31,169 nt of DNA from an uncultured Lachnospiraceae bacterium. GTDB taxonomy: Bacteria > Bacillota > Clostridia > Lachnospirales > Lachnospiraceae. Both the position numbers and the translations under genes were made by a program. The stretch's first letter is position 1. Each line of letters starts with the position of its first letter. Location of the stretch: NCBI GenBank assembly GCA_910585075.1, contig CAJUED010000046.1, positions 1-31,169 on the forward strand, written 5' to 3'. This document shows, piece after piece, positions 21,036 through 29,719 of this stretch. Below the pieces are notes generated by a model. That model had not been told where the DNA came from, searched no databases, and was given only the letters and a program-made list of their open reading frames with translations.

Positions 21036-21241
21036 AGCAGTTGCCAGTACATGTTCTATATTTTATCAATTGGCAGACTCGTGAGAAACAGAGGTATTTG
21101 ATACCGCAAGTCGTTACACAAAAAGGACGGTGTTCGATATGACAGGCTGACTTACGAAAAAGGACAGTGTTTGATTCAATAGAGTGTTTTGCGAAGCACG
21201 GCAGAGTTTTGCATTTTGCAGAAAAGGTTTGGGCGCAAAAG

Positions 21242-22564
21242 ATGTTATACACAAATAAAGATTTGAGAAAATTAATTATCCCCCTGGTGTTTGAACAGCT
21301 CCTTGCCATACTGGTGGGTATGGTGGATACGGTGATGATTGCGGGAGTAGGTGAAGCGGCGGTTTCCGGTGTTTCGCTGGTGGACACCATCAATATTCTT
21401 GTTATCAATATTACTGCTGCGCTGGCTACCGGAGGAGCTGTGGTTGCCGGCCATTTCCTGGGGCAGAAGGATTCCGAAAACGCCAGCAGATCGGCCTGGC
21501 AGCTTGTACTGTTTTCCATATGGCTGTCATTTATTGTTACCATTATTTTTATGGCGGCGCACAGGCCTTTGCTCAGGGTTATTTTCGGGCAGGTGGAAGC
21601 GGAGGTTATGGAAAGCGCAACCATTTATCTTGTGATAACGGCCATTTCCATTTGTCCGCTGGCAATCTATAATGCATGCGCAGCATTGTTCCGGGCCATG
21701 AATGATTCAAAGACAACCATGTTGATTGCCATTGTAATGAATCTGATCAATCTGGTGGGTAATGCAATCCTGATTTATGGGGTAAAAATCGGTGTGGCCG
21801 GGGCGGCCATTGCCACAACTGTTTCCAGGATTGTGGCGGCGGTTATTATTATGCTTTTGATGTTCCATTCGGAAAAGGATATCAACTTTAAGGGGAAGGC
21901 CACCTGGAAGATGGATTTTGCTCTGGTGAAAAAAATCCTGTATATTGGAATCCCCAATGGATTAGAGAACAGCCTGTTCCAGCTGGGGAAAATTTTACTG
22001 TTAAGCTTAATTTCCACCTTTGGAACCTATGCTATAGCGGCAAATGCTGTCTGCAATACATTGGCGAGCTTCAATGTACTGCCGGGACAGGCCATCAATC
22101 TTGCCTTGCTTTCCGTGGCATCTATGTGTATTGGGGCCGGTGATTATGGGCAGGTAAGGTATTACACAAAGAAATTGATGGGGATTGCAATAGGCTTTAC
22201 GGTGGTGCTCTCGGCAGTGATTGTTATCTTTGGACCGTGGATTATGAAGATATACCAGCTGACGCCCCAGACAGAGGATTTGGCGGTGCAAACCCTCAGG
22301 TGGCATGCGGTGCTTGCAATCTTTTTCTGGGTACCATCCTTCACACTGCCCAACACCCTGCGGGCGGCCGGGGATGTAATCTGGAGTATGTTCATTGCAA
22401 TTGCTTCTATGTGGATTTTCAGGATTGGATTTGCTTATATTTTTAGCTATTATTTTAACGGAGGCCTTCTTGGGGTATGGATTGCAATGACCATAGACTG
22501 GGCGTTTAGAGGGCTTTGCTATGGAATCCGATACCATGGACATAAATGGGAACGGCTGGTTTAA
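21242..22564 (+). CDS. MATE-family multidrug/toxin efflux transporter
   Basis: A 440-residue membrane protein of the MATE family, which exports cationic or toxic compounds in exchange for Na+ or H+. Twelve helices are expected. The first carries the family pattern LIIPLVFEQLLAILVGMVDTVMIAGVGEAAVSGVSL, and the repeat half begins near YIGIPNGLENSLFQLGKILL. Other family stretches are LATGGAVVAGHFLGQ and GVAGAAIATTVSRIVAAV. ATG 21242 matches family N-termini. GTG 21167, in the same frame, would add 25 residues and follows an AAGGA motif at a too short distance. The stop is 17 bp before guaA, so the two genes probably share a transcript. Confidence 0.9.
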   Translation: MLYTNKDLRKLIIPLVFEQLLAILVGMVDTVMIAGVGEAAVSGVSLVDTINILVINITAALATGGAVVAGHFLGQKDSENASRSAWQLVLFSIWLSFIVTIIFMAAHRPLLRVIFGQVEAEVMESATIYLVITAISICPLAIYNACAALFRAMNDSKTTMLIAIVMNLINLVGNAILIYGVKIGVAGAAIATTVSRIVAAVIIMLLMFHSEKDINFKGKATWKMDFALVKKILYIGIPNGLENSLFQLGKILLLSLISTFGTYAIAANAVCNTLASFNVLPGQAINLALLSVASMCIGAGDYGQVRYYTKKLMGIAIGFTVVLSAVIVIFGPWIMKIYQLTPQTEDLAVQTLRWHAVLAIFFWVPSFTLPNTLRAAGDVIWSMFIAIASMWIFRIGFAYIFSYYFNGGLLGVWIAMTIDWAFRGLCYGIRYHGHKWERLV

Positions 22565-22581
22565 GATGGAGGAGAAAATTT

Positions 22582-24123
22582 ATGGAAAAAGAAATGATTA
22601 TCGTACTTGATTTTGGCGGGCAGTACAATCAGCTGATTGCAAGGAGAGTCAGGGAGTGCAATGTTTATTGCGAAGTACATCCTTATAGTATGGAGCTGGA
22701 AAAGATAAAAGAAATGAACCCCAAGGGTATCATTTTTACGGGAGGGCCTAACAGCGTTTATGCAGATGGGGCCCCGAGATGCGGCAAAGAAATTTTTGAG
22801 CTGGGGATTCCAATTTTAGGGATTTGCTACGGCTCCCAGCTGATGTCCTATGTCCTTGGCGGAAGTGTGAAAACCGCCCCGGTCAGCGAATATGGGAAAA
22901 CGGAAGTGGAGGTAAATAAGGACTCCGTGCTTTTTTCAGATGTCTGCGAAAAAACAATCTGCTGGATGAGCCATACGGATTACATTGAGAGGGCGCCTGA
23001 GGGGTTTCAGGTTACGGCCCATACGCCGGTCTGCCCGGTGGCGGCTATGGAAAATGCGGAAAAGCAATTATATGCGGTGCAGTTCCATCCTGAGGTAATG
23101 CATACCCAGGAGGGTATGAAGATGCTCTCTAATTTTGTATATCAGGTTTGTCATTGTAAAGGTGACTGGCGGATGGAGTCTTTTGTGGAGAACACAATCA
23201 GGCAGATTCGTGAGAAGGTAGGGAAGGGAAAGGTGCTCTGCGCCCTTTCAGGAGGGGTGGATTCCTCGGTGGCAGCGGTGCTTTTGTCAAAGGCCGTTGG
23301 GAAACAGCTTACCTGTGTTTTTGTGGATCATGGTCTGCTCCGCAAAAATGAAGGGGATGAGGTGGAGGCCGTATTTGGACCGGAAGGGCCCTATGACCTT
23401 AACTTTATCAGAGTGAACGCACAGGAAAGATTTTACGGCAAGCTGGCAGGAGTGGAGGAACCGGAAAGAAAGCGCAAAATTATCGGGGAAGAATTCATTC
23501 GGGTATTTGAGGAGGAAGCAAAGAAAATTGGCTCCGTGGATTTTCTGGTGCAGGGTACCATATATCCTGATGTGATTGAAAGCGGGCTTGGAAAAAGCGC
23601 AGTGATCAAATCCCACCACAATGTGGGGGGACTTCCCGATTATGTTGACTTCAAAGAGATTATAGAGCCTTTAAGGTTGCTATTTAAGGACGAAGTGCGC
23701 CGGGCAGGCTTGGAGCTTGGCATACCGGAACATCTGGTATATCGGCAGCCATTTCCCGGCCCCGGGCTTGGAATCCGTATTATTGGGGAAGTGACTGCTG
23801 AGAAGGTCCGCATTGTGCAGGACGCCGACGCGATTTACCGGGAGGAAATAGCCAGGGCCGGGTTGGATAAAGGCCTGGGACAATATTTTGCCGCCCTTAC
23901 CAATATGCGGAGCGTGGGTGTCATGGGGGATGAGAGAACCTATGATTATGCAATTGCCCTGCGGGCAGTGAATACCGCTGACTTTATGACGGCGGAGGCA
24001 TCACAGCTTCCCTGGGAAGTGCTGGGAGTGGTTGCCAGCAGGATTGTGAACGAGGTAAAAGGGGTGAATCGCGTATTATTTGACTGTACCGGAAAACCCC
24101 CTGCTACGGTGGAATTTGAATAA
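22582..24123 (+). CDS. guaA: GMP synthase (glutamine-hydrolysing)
   Basis: Converts XMP to GMP with ATP and glutamine, the last step of guanine nucleotide synthesis. With ATG 22582 (GGAGGAG upstream) it has 513 residues, the normal length. The N-terminal class I glutaminase is complete: IIFTGGPNSVY, GICYGSQLMSY with the catalytic Cys, and VQFHPEV with His and Glu. The ATP-pyrophosphatase domain has CALSGGVDSSVAA (P-loop) and the C-terminal dimerisation part has RQPFPGPGLGIRI. It ends in PPATVEFE, as usual. The MATE gene lies 17 bp upstream and a strong terminator follows. A shortened paralogue lies at 25803-27095. Confidence 0.97.
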   Translation: MEKEMIIVLDFGGQYNQLIARRVRECNVYCEVHPYSMELEKIKEMNPKGIIFTGGPNSVYADGAPRCGKEIFELGIPILGICYGSQLMSYVLGGSVKTAPVSEYGKTEVEVNKDSVLFSDVCEKTICWMSHTDYIERAPEGFQVTAHTPVCPVAAMENAEKQLYAVQFHPEVMHTQEGMKMLSNFVYQVCHCKGDWRMESFVENTIRQIREKVGKGKVLCALSGGVDSSVAAVLLSKAVGKQLTCVFVDHGLLRKNEGDEVEAVFGPEGPYDLNFIRVNAQERFYGKLAGVEEPERKRKIIGEEFIRVFEEEAKKIGSVDFLVQGTIYPDVIESGLGKSAVIKSHHNVGGLPDYVDFKEIIEPLRLLFKDEVRRAGLELGIPEHLVYRQPFPGPGLGIRIIGEVTAEKVRIVQDADAIYREEIARAGLDKGLGQYFAALTNMRSVGVMGDERTYDYAIALRAVNTADFMTAEASQLPWEVLGVVASRIVNEVKGVNRVLFDCTGKPPATVEFE

Positions 24124-24135
24124 AGAGATGTTTTG

Positions 24136-24178
24136 ACCGGAATGCTGATAAGCTGATGCATTCCGGTTTCGTTTTTTT
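24136..24178 (+). terminator. Terminator of guaA
   Basis: ACCGGAATGC (24136-24145) and GCATTCCGGT (24158-24167) form a 10-bp stem followed by TTCGTTTTTTT. Confidence 0.9.
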
Positions 24179-24373
24179 ATTCCCGCGAGCAATGAGGAAA
24201 GTAGCCATGTACAAGAGGTGTCTTTGGTATCTCCGGATACTTGACCTAAAATATGAACGGTAGTTAAATTTTTTGAAAAATAATTAACAATGGTTCAATT
24301 GTAGGTTTCCCCTCCGCCTGATATGATTGTATCAGTAAGACCAATGAAATTACATTTTATTCCCATGAGCAAT
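24176..24373 (+). repeat. Pair of 18-bp direct repeats in the guaA-XRE gap
   Basis: TTTATTCCCGCGAGCAAT at 24176-24193 and TTTATTCCCATGAGCAAT at 24356-24373 are exactly 180 bp apart. The space between them holds no gene. The remaining gap up to 24510 shows only a short ATGAAAA / TTTTTCAT inverted repeat. They may mark a small insertion or be a dispersed repeat; the function is unknown. Confidence 0.6.
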
Positions 24374-24510
24374 TAAAGTGCCATAAACTAGTATCTGAAA
24401 GAGGATGCTTTGTGCGATGAAAAGTAGACGTTTTTCATGAGGATTTATGCTTACATATTCTATATTGCGCGTTGATAAAATCGGTGAGTGAGCGGAAAGG
24501 GAGGGTTTAT

Positions 24511-25545
24511 ATGCCGTTGGGAAAAGTAATCAGAAAATACAGGAAGTTAAAGAATCTGACACAGGAGGAAATGGCCGAAAGGCTCGGGGTAACCGCTCCG
24601 GCGGTGAATAAGTGGGAAAATGAAAATTCCTTCCCGGACATTATTCTTTTAGCGCCGATTGCAAGGCTGCTGGACATCTCACTGGATACGCTTCTGTCCT
24701 TTCGTGAAAACCTGACGCCGGAGGAGATAAATGAGATTATCCGAGAACTGGACTTAAAATTGAAGGAGCAGTCCTACGAGGAAGCTTTTTGCTGGGCAAA
24801 GAAAAAGCTGGAGGAATATCCGGACTGCGAACAGCTGATTTTGAACATTGCCGCTATTTTTGACATGCAGCGTATGGTACAGGAGGTTCCGAATGAAAAG
24901 GAATATGGCGAGCATATATGTTCTCTGTATGCTCGTGTGCTGAGCAGTGATGATGAAACAATACGCATCAAGGCGGCGGATTGTCTGGTTGGATTTTATA
25001 TGAGGAAAAAGCAGTACGATAAGGCGGAAAAATATTTGGAATATTTTTCTCTCCAAAACCCGGAAAGAAAGAGAAAGCAGGCCCAGATATACGCTGAGAC
25101 AGGACGGGTGCAGGAGGCATATAAGGCGTATGAGGAGCTTTTGTTTGCGGACTATCAGAGGATAAGCATAGAATTTTATGGGATGTATATGCTGGCACTG
25201 CAGGATAAGGATATGACAAGGGCCCGCAGATTTGTAGAAAAGCAGACAGAGCTGGCTAAATGTTTTGAGATGGGGAAATACTACGAGATTCCCGCTGGCA
25301 GACTTGAAATTGCAGCCTTGGAAAAGGATGCGGACACGGTGATTGCAACAATGGCGGAAATGCTTTCCGGCATAGGGCAAATCGGAGATTTCAGAAATGC
25401 GCCCCTTTATGAGCATATGGAATTTAAGGAAGTGACGGAAGAATTTTTAGCAGAGATGAAGAATAATCTGCTGAAATGTTTCCGGGATGAAGAAACCTAT
25501 GGATTTTTGAAAAATGATAAGAGGTGGCAGGAGTTGGTGAAGTAA
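24511..25545 (+). CDS. XRE-family regulator with TPR-like C-terminus
   Basis: A 344-residue cytoplasmic regulator. Residues 4-60 form a Cro/C1 helix-turn-helix (VIRKYRKLKNLTQEEMAERLGVTAPAVNKWENENSFPDI). The rest consists of TPR-like helix pairs such as YEEAFCWAKKKLEEYPDCEQLILNIAAIF and YDKAEKYLEYFSLQNPERKRKQAQIYAETGRVQEAYKAYEELL. In Firmicutes such proteins often respond to peptides or stress and act on nearby genes; the target here is unknown. ATG 24511 has GGGAGGG seven nt upstream. It lies between the two guaA-type genes and may be unrelated to them. Confidence 0.85.
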   Translation: MPLGKVIRKYRKLKNLTQEEMAERLGVTAPAVNKWENENSFPDIILLAPIARLLDISLDTLLSFRENLTPEEINEIIRELDLKLKEQSYEEAFCWAKKKLEEYPDCEQLILNIAAIFDMQRMVQEVPNEKEYGEHICSLYARVLSSDDETIRIKAADCLVGFYMRKKQYDKAEKYLEYFSLQNPERKRKQAQIYAETGRVQEAYKAYEELLFADYQRISIEFYGMYMLALQDKDMTRARRFVEKQTELAKCFEMGKYYEIPAGRLEIAALEKDADTVIATMAEMLSGIGQIGDFRNAPLYEHMEFKEVTEEFLAEMKNNLLKCFRDEETYGFLKNDKRWQELVK

Positions 25546-25681
25546 TAGTAGAAAGTGATATGGTATTCGGCTGATTGGCAGTGTATGTTTTTGTTTTGGA
25601 GTCTGCATTGCTCAAAAAAAGGAAAACGGAGTAGATATTTCATATGCTTGCAGCGATGTGGTTCATTTTACGGGAAAATCA

Positions 25682-25711
25682 TTGCTTTCTTAGGGAAGGT
25701 TACTATATAAT
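25682..25711 (+). promoter_or_regulatory. Promoter and leader of the second guaA-like gene
   Basis: TTGCTT (25682-25687), an 18-bp spacer and TATAAT (25706-25711). The leader of about 85 nt up to the ATG contains TCGTTT and AAACGA as possible stem arms around 25747-25786. It does not match a purine riboswitch that I can recognise. Confidence 0.5.
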
Positions 25712-25802
25712 AAGGCCAACAGAACTTTGCATGTAACGGTTCATCTCGTTTGGGCCGCTACGGAAACTGAAATGGTGAAACGAAGGACAAGGAGGCTCTT
25801 TA

Positions 25803-27095
25803 ATGAAACAAGACTTGATTGTGATTTTGGATTTGGGAAGTACCCAAAATACTGTTATCGCCCGGGCAATTCGCGACCTGGGAGTATACAGCGAGATACA
25901 TCCCCACGACATTACCGTGGAAGAATTGAAGGCTTTAAAAAATGTAAAAGGTATCCTGCTAAATGGAGGAGAAAACCGCGTTGTTGACGGGCAGGAGGTG
26001 GAAGTGCGGCCGGAGCTTTACGATATGGGAATTCCGATGCTTTCCATAGACTATCCTCAGTCAAAATGCAACACAAAGCTAAACGAACTTCCTGACCAGG
26101 AGACATTGAAAAAATTTATCTTTGAGCAGTGCGGGGCAGAGGCCAACTGGAATATGAAGAACTTCATAGAAGACCAGGTAGAGTTGATTCGTCAGCAGGT
26201 CGGTGACCGAAAAGTACTGTTGGCGCTGTCCGGAGGAGTGGATTCTTCCGTGGTGGCGGCAATGCTGATTAAGGCGATTGGACAGCAGCTGGTGTGCGTG
26301 CATGTAAACCATGGCCTAATGCGCAAAAATGAATCCGAAAGCGTTGTAAAAGTGTTTCGCGACGAACTGCACGCAAATCTGATTTATGTGGATGCCTCCG
26401 AACGCTTCCTTGGCAAGCTGGCCGGTGTGGCGGATCCGGAGCAGAAGCGGAAAATCATCGGCGGCGAATTCATCCGCGTTTTTGAGGAAGAAGCAAGAAA
26501 ACTGGAAGGAATTGATTTCCTAGGCCAGGGAACCATTTATCCGGATATCATTGAAAGCGGCACCAAGACAGCGAAGATGGTGAAGTCTCACCACAATGTT
26601 GGCGGCCTTCCGGAAGATTTGAAGTTTGAACTGGTAGAGCCGTTAAAACAGCTCTTTAAGGATGAAGTGCGGGCCTGCGGCGTGGAGCTGGGACTTCCCC
26701 ATGACATGGTTTATCGTCAGCCTTTCCCGGGCCCTGGGCTGGGAGTAAGATGTCTGGGCGCGATTACCAGAGACAGGCTTGAGGCAGTTCGTGAATCAGA
26801 TGCGATTTTACGGGAAGAATTTGCCAAGGCCGGGTTGGATAAGAAAGTGTGGCAGTATTTTACGGTGGTTCCTGATTTTAAGTCGGTGGGTATGAAAAAT
26901 AATGCGCGGGTGTTTGAGTATATGGTGATTATCCGGGCAATCAATACCATTGATGCCATGACCGCATCCATAGAGAAGGTGGATTGGGATGTGCTGGAGA
27001 AGATTACCGGAAGGATTTTGGCGGAGGTGGAGAATGTGAATCGGGTTTGCTATGATATGAGCCCGAAACCGCCGGCTACGATTGAGTTCGAATAG
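25803..27095 (+). CDS. GMP synthase paralogue lacking the glutaminase active site
   Basis: A 430-residue protein. The ATP-pyrophosphatase and dimerisation domains are complete (LALSGGVDSSVVAAM, HHNVGGLPEDLKFELVEPL, RQPFPGPGLGVRC, ending PPATIEFE). The N-terminal domain keeps only its first 90 residues: ILDLGSTQNTVIARAIRDLGVYSEIHP, LLNGGENRVVDG and MGIPMLSIDYPQSK. The position of GICYGSQ in normal GuaA reads SIDYPQS, so the catalytic Cys is gone, and about 95 residues containing the His-Glu pair are deleted. It may work with free ammonia, depend on a separate glutaminase, or have another adenylation role. AAGGAGG precedes the ATG. Its frame is intact with conserved motifs, so it is probably under selection. 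Confidence 0.88.
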   Translation: MKQDLIVILDLGSTQNTVIARAIRDLGVYSEIHPHDITVEELKALKNVKGILLNGGENRVVDGQEVEVRPELYDMGIPMLSIDYPQSKCNTKLNELPDQETLKKFIFEQCGAEANWNMKNFIEDQVELIRQQVGDRKVLLALSGGVDSSVVAAMLIKAIGQQLVCVHVNHGLMRKNESESVVKVFRDELHANLIYVDASERFLGKLAGVADPEQKRKIIGGEFIRVFEEEARKLEGIDFLGQGTIYPDIIESGTKTAKMVKSHHNVGGLPEDLKFELVEPLKQLFKDEVRACGVELGLPHDMVYRQPFPGPGLGVRCLGAITRDRLEAVRESDAILREEFAKAGLDKKVWQYFTVVPDFKSVGMKNNARVFEYMVIIRAINTIDAMTASIEKVDWDVLEKITGRILAEVENVNRVCYDMSPKPPATIEFE

Positions 27096-27102
27096 TAAAC
27101 AG

Positions 27103-27143
27103 AAAGCCGGGAAGCCGCATAAATAGCGGACTTTCCGGCTTTT
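27103..27143 (+). terminator. Terminator of the second guaA-like gene
   Basis: AAAGCCGG (27103-27110) and CCGGCTTT (27135-27142) form the outer stem, with GCCGC/GCGG-type pairing inside, followed by TTTG. It lies just after the stop and ends at the island junction. Confidence 0.75.
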
Positions 27144-27154
27144 GATGTGGGGCG

Positions 27155-27172
27155 TGATACCTTTTTGATACC
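27155..27172 (+). repeat. Tandem TGATACC sites, possible integrase arm sites of a second island
   Basis: TGATACC at 27155-27161 and 27166-27172, with an 11-bp period and a T-run between. The layout copies the TACCCC arm sites of the 6.7-12.9 kb element. They lie 60 bp after the guaA-like stop and just before the AT-rich TIR gene. guaA 3' ends are known insertion sites for integrative elements. No integrase is in view. Confidence 0.4.
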
Positions 27173-27182
27173 TGAAAGCGAG

Positions 27183-29714
27183 TTATTTTTGATTATGTAG
27201 TATATCAATGACGGTTTGATGGAAATTGTCATAGGCATTATCGGATAAATAAGTAAGATTTTTGAGTTTCAATTTTATGCTGATTTCGGATTTTCCTTTA
27301 TATGCATCTAATATTGCTTCACGAGTATCAAGAGTAATTTTATAATTAGAATTTATAAATGTTTTAAGCTCTTTTAATGCATTTATAGAGGTTTCCATGC
27401 CCAAAATATCGCATTTTTGGCGACATATATCGAAATAGTCTCTGTTTAGATAGAATGATTCTGGAAATGCCTTTAATCCATCTTGAATATAGTCAAGAGC
27501 TTTTTGATAATCATTTTCAACAAAAGCAGCATATTTTGCCTCTAGCTGATAGTACATTTCGGTCATTTTGTTGTTAGCAATGGCTCTGGATGAATTTATC
27601 ATATTTTCTATATCATCAAGTTGTTGCTGATTAAGGGGAGTGATATGTATAAGGCAATCAAAATACGCCTGTATTTGATATATATTTTCAGGATTGCTTC
27701 TGTAATTTTGTTCTGCTAAATCGAGAGCAATATCATATTGCTGAAGGTTTGTATATATTATTACTAACTCCCTACGAGCTTTAACATGATGAGGATTATC
27801 ATTCAAGACATTTAAATAACGAGATTCGGCAAAATTGTAATTTCCACGTAATCTATAATTAAATCCTTTCAAAAAATTGTATTCTTGGTATAATCCTTTG
27901 GTTTTAAAAAAGATTACAGCACTTTCAAATTCAGGCATTCGATTTCGAGCTAAAGCACTACAATAATAAAATTGTATTATTTTCTGTACTTCATCGTCTA
28001 AGAATGCAAATGTATTATTTTCGTTAATGCTTATAATGATTTCAATAACACGATTATATTTTCTGCTGTTGTATAGTTCAATAATAGACTTTACATATAT
28101 CGTAGAATATAAAAACTTTTCTGGCATCTGATTTCCTAATTTCAAATTTTCTTTTACATAATAAATAAATTCAGAAAATGAAATATAATCTAAGTAGGAA
28201 GGATTGTTTAAATTTTGATTAAATGTATTTATATTTTCGTTTAGTATTTTCTTGATTTCATCTGATAAAGTAAAAGAGCTCCTTTGAATATAATCACTTA
28301 TTACGGAATTTAATTTAATATATTCACCAGAATTCCCACTATAACTACAAATCATATGGAGTTTTAGGGTATTAAGGATTTCAAGATATATTGGATTTTT
28401 TTTAATTATATAATTAATTAATGTTATGGGCGTGGTTCCCATGAAAGACAATAATGTTAGAAAACCAATATATTCCGTTTTATAATTTTTGTCAATTGCG
28501 ATATCAAGTATTTTAGCAGAATTTGCTTTGGGATATTCTGCTATTTTATAGGAATTTTCTTTAACATATTGAATGCTACCCTCTGAAATAGCAAGCTCGA
28601 CACAATATTTAATTTGAGGGGGATATCCGGTCAGTATGTTTGAAAAAAATTCAATATCATTTGGTTGAAAAGGCATTCCCTGTATTTTTGAATATCCACG
28701 TAACATACCAGTACTTTCGCTGCGAGATAATTCGTCTAGGGCTATACAAAATAAATTTTTACTTTTATTATATTTATATAAATCTATTCGAATATGTGTT
28801 ATGATTACAAGTACAATAGATGATTGAACTTTTTCTAAAGCCTTTTCCAACCAATATACCAATCCCGTAGGCTTCACTAAACATAAATCATCATCAATAA
28901 AAATATATTCGTGTAGCATTTGGAGTTGAGTTAATAAGTCGGTAAGAATATCAATTCGTTCGTCCATTGTCTTTAAGGATGTTATATCTGTAATGGAATA
29001 TTCTCCAATACCTAATTCGCATATACTTATTATTAAGTCTATAATATCATCTGATTGAGATAATGAAATAGAAAGGGGAAAATAATATTTTTCCATAATT
29101 TCAGATGTTTTCAAAACATCACGGGCATATGATTTTCGGCCAATACCTTCAATTCCCGACACAACAAGACATTTTGTTGTTTTATGATGTCCAAATTCAT
29201 CATATGAATCGAAATTGTCTCTAAATGCCTTCTTTTCTAATTCACGCCCATAGAAAAAATTAAGTTTATTTTGAAAATTATAGTCTGTATCCATTTTAAG
29301 CTTAACTAATTGTGATTCGATTTTTTTACAAGCGATTTTATAGTTATTAATATGGCGTAAATTATATGCAGAAAATCCTGTTCTTAGAAATTCAGGAATT
29401 CGTTCATCTGAATATTGTACTGAATTATCAATAATAATAGGATATATTTGAGATAACCTTTGTGCATCATTATGAAGTTTTTTGGTTGCATAAGTAAGCT
29501 CTTCGGAAACCCATTTTGAATTCAAGGAATCGTTAGAAATAAATATTACAAAAATATCAGAAGAATCAATTCCAGAAAAGATTTCTTCTATTGTTTTCAT
29601 TCCATACTCAAAAGTCATTTCGTCAAAGACGCTACGATCTTTGCCGAAATACTCAAAAATAGGTCGGACATAATCTTTATTATTACTACTATGTGACAAA
29701 AATATTTTTTCCAT
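27183..29714 (-). CDS. TIR-STAND-TPR protein, candidate phage-defence sensor
   Basis: An 843-residue protein in three parts. Residues 1-135 form a TIR domain (EKIFLSHSSNNKDYV, FVIFISNDSLNSKWVSEEL with the likely catalytic Glu72). Many bacterial TIR domains degrade NAD+ on phage sensing. Residues 154-430 are a STAND-type NTPase: FFYGRELEKKAF, then the P-loop variant SGIEGIGRKSYA, and EYIFIDDDLCLV as Walker B. Residues 520-840 are helical TPR-like repeats, the usual ligand-sensing part. The start chosen is ATG 29714, behind GGAG; another ATG 21 bases upstream overlaps the XRE gene. It is strikingly AT-rich compared with guaA, a sign of transfer. It is coupled to the XRE gene, which ends 5 bp upstream. 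Confidence 0.85.
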   Translation of the reverse strand: MEKIFLSHSSNNKDYVRPIFEYFGKDRSVFDEMTFEYGMKTIEEIFSGIDSSDIFVIFISNDSLNSKWVSEELTYATKKLHNDAQRLSQIYPIIIDNSVQYSDERIPEFLRTGFSAYNLRHINNYKIACKKIESQLVKLKMDTDYNFQNKLNFFYGRELEKKAFRDNFDSYDEFGHHKTTKCLVVSGIEGIGRKSYARDVLKTSEIMEKYYFPLSISLSQSDDIIDLIISICELGIGEYSITDITSLKTMDERIDILTDLLTQLQMLHEYIFIDDDLCLVKPTGLVYWLEKALEKVQSSIVLVIITHIRIDLYKYNKSKNLFCIALDELSRSESTGMLRGYSKIQGMPFQPNDIEFFSNILTGYPPQIKYCVELAISEGSIQYVKENSYKIAEYPKANSAKILDIAIDKNYKTEYIGFLTLLSFMGTTPITLINYIIKKNPIYLEILNTLKLHMICSYSGNSGEYIKLNSVISDYIQRSSFTLSDEIKKILNENINTFNQNLNNPSYLDYISFSEFIYYVKENLKLGNQMPEKFLYSTIYVKSIIELYNSRKYNRVIEIIISINENNTFAFLDDEVQKIIQFYYCSALARNRMPEFESAVIFFKTKGLYQEYNFLKGFNYRLRGNYNFAESRYLNVLNDNPHHVKARRELVIIYTNLQQYDIALDLAEQNYRSNPENIYQIQAYFDCLIHITPLNQQQLDDIENMINSSRAIANNKMTEMYYQLEAKYAAFVENDYQKALDYIQDGLKAFPESFYLNRDYFDICRQKCDILGMETSINALKELKTFINSNYKITLDTREAILDAYKGKSEISIKLKLKNLTYLSDNAYDNFHQTVIDILHNQK

Positions 29715-29719
29715 AGAAA

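Noticed and set aside
25716..25802. Purine or ZTP riboswitch before the second guaA-like gene
   Set aside because: The leader can form a TCGTTT/AAACGA stem, but conserved core bases of these classes could not be found.
27183..29714. CRISPR array or other regular short repeats in the AT-rich island
   Set aside because: No regularly spaced identical repeats; the repetition is at protein level (TPR helices).
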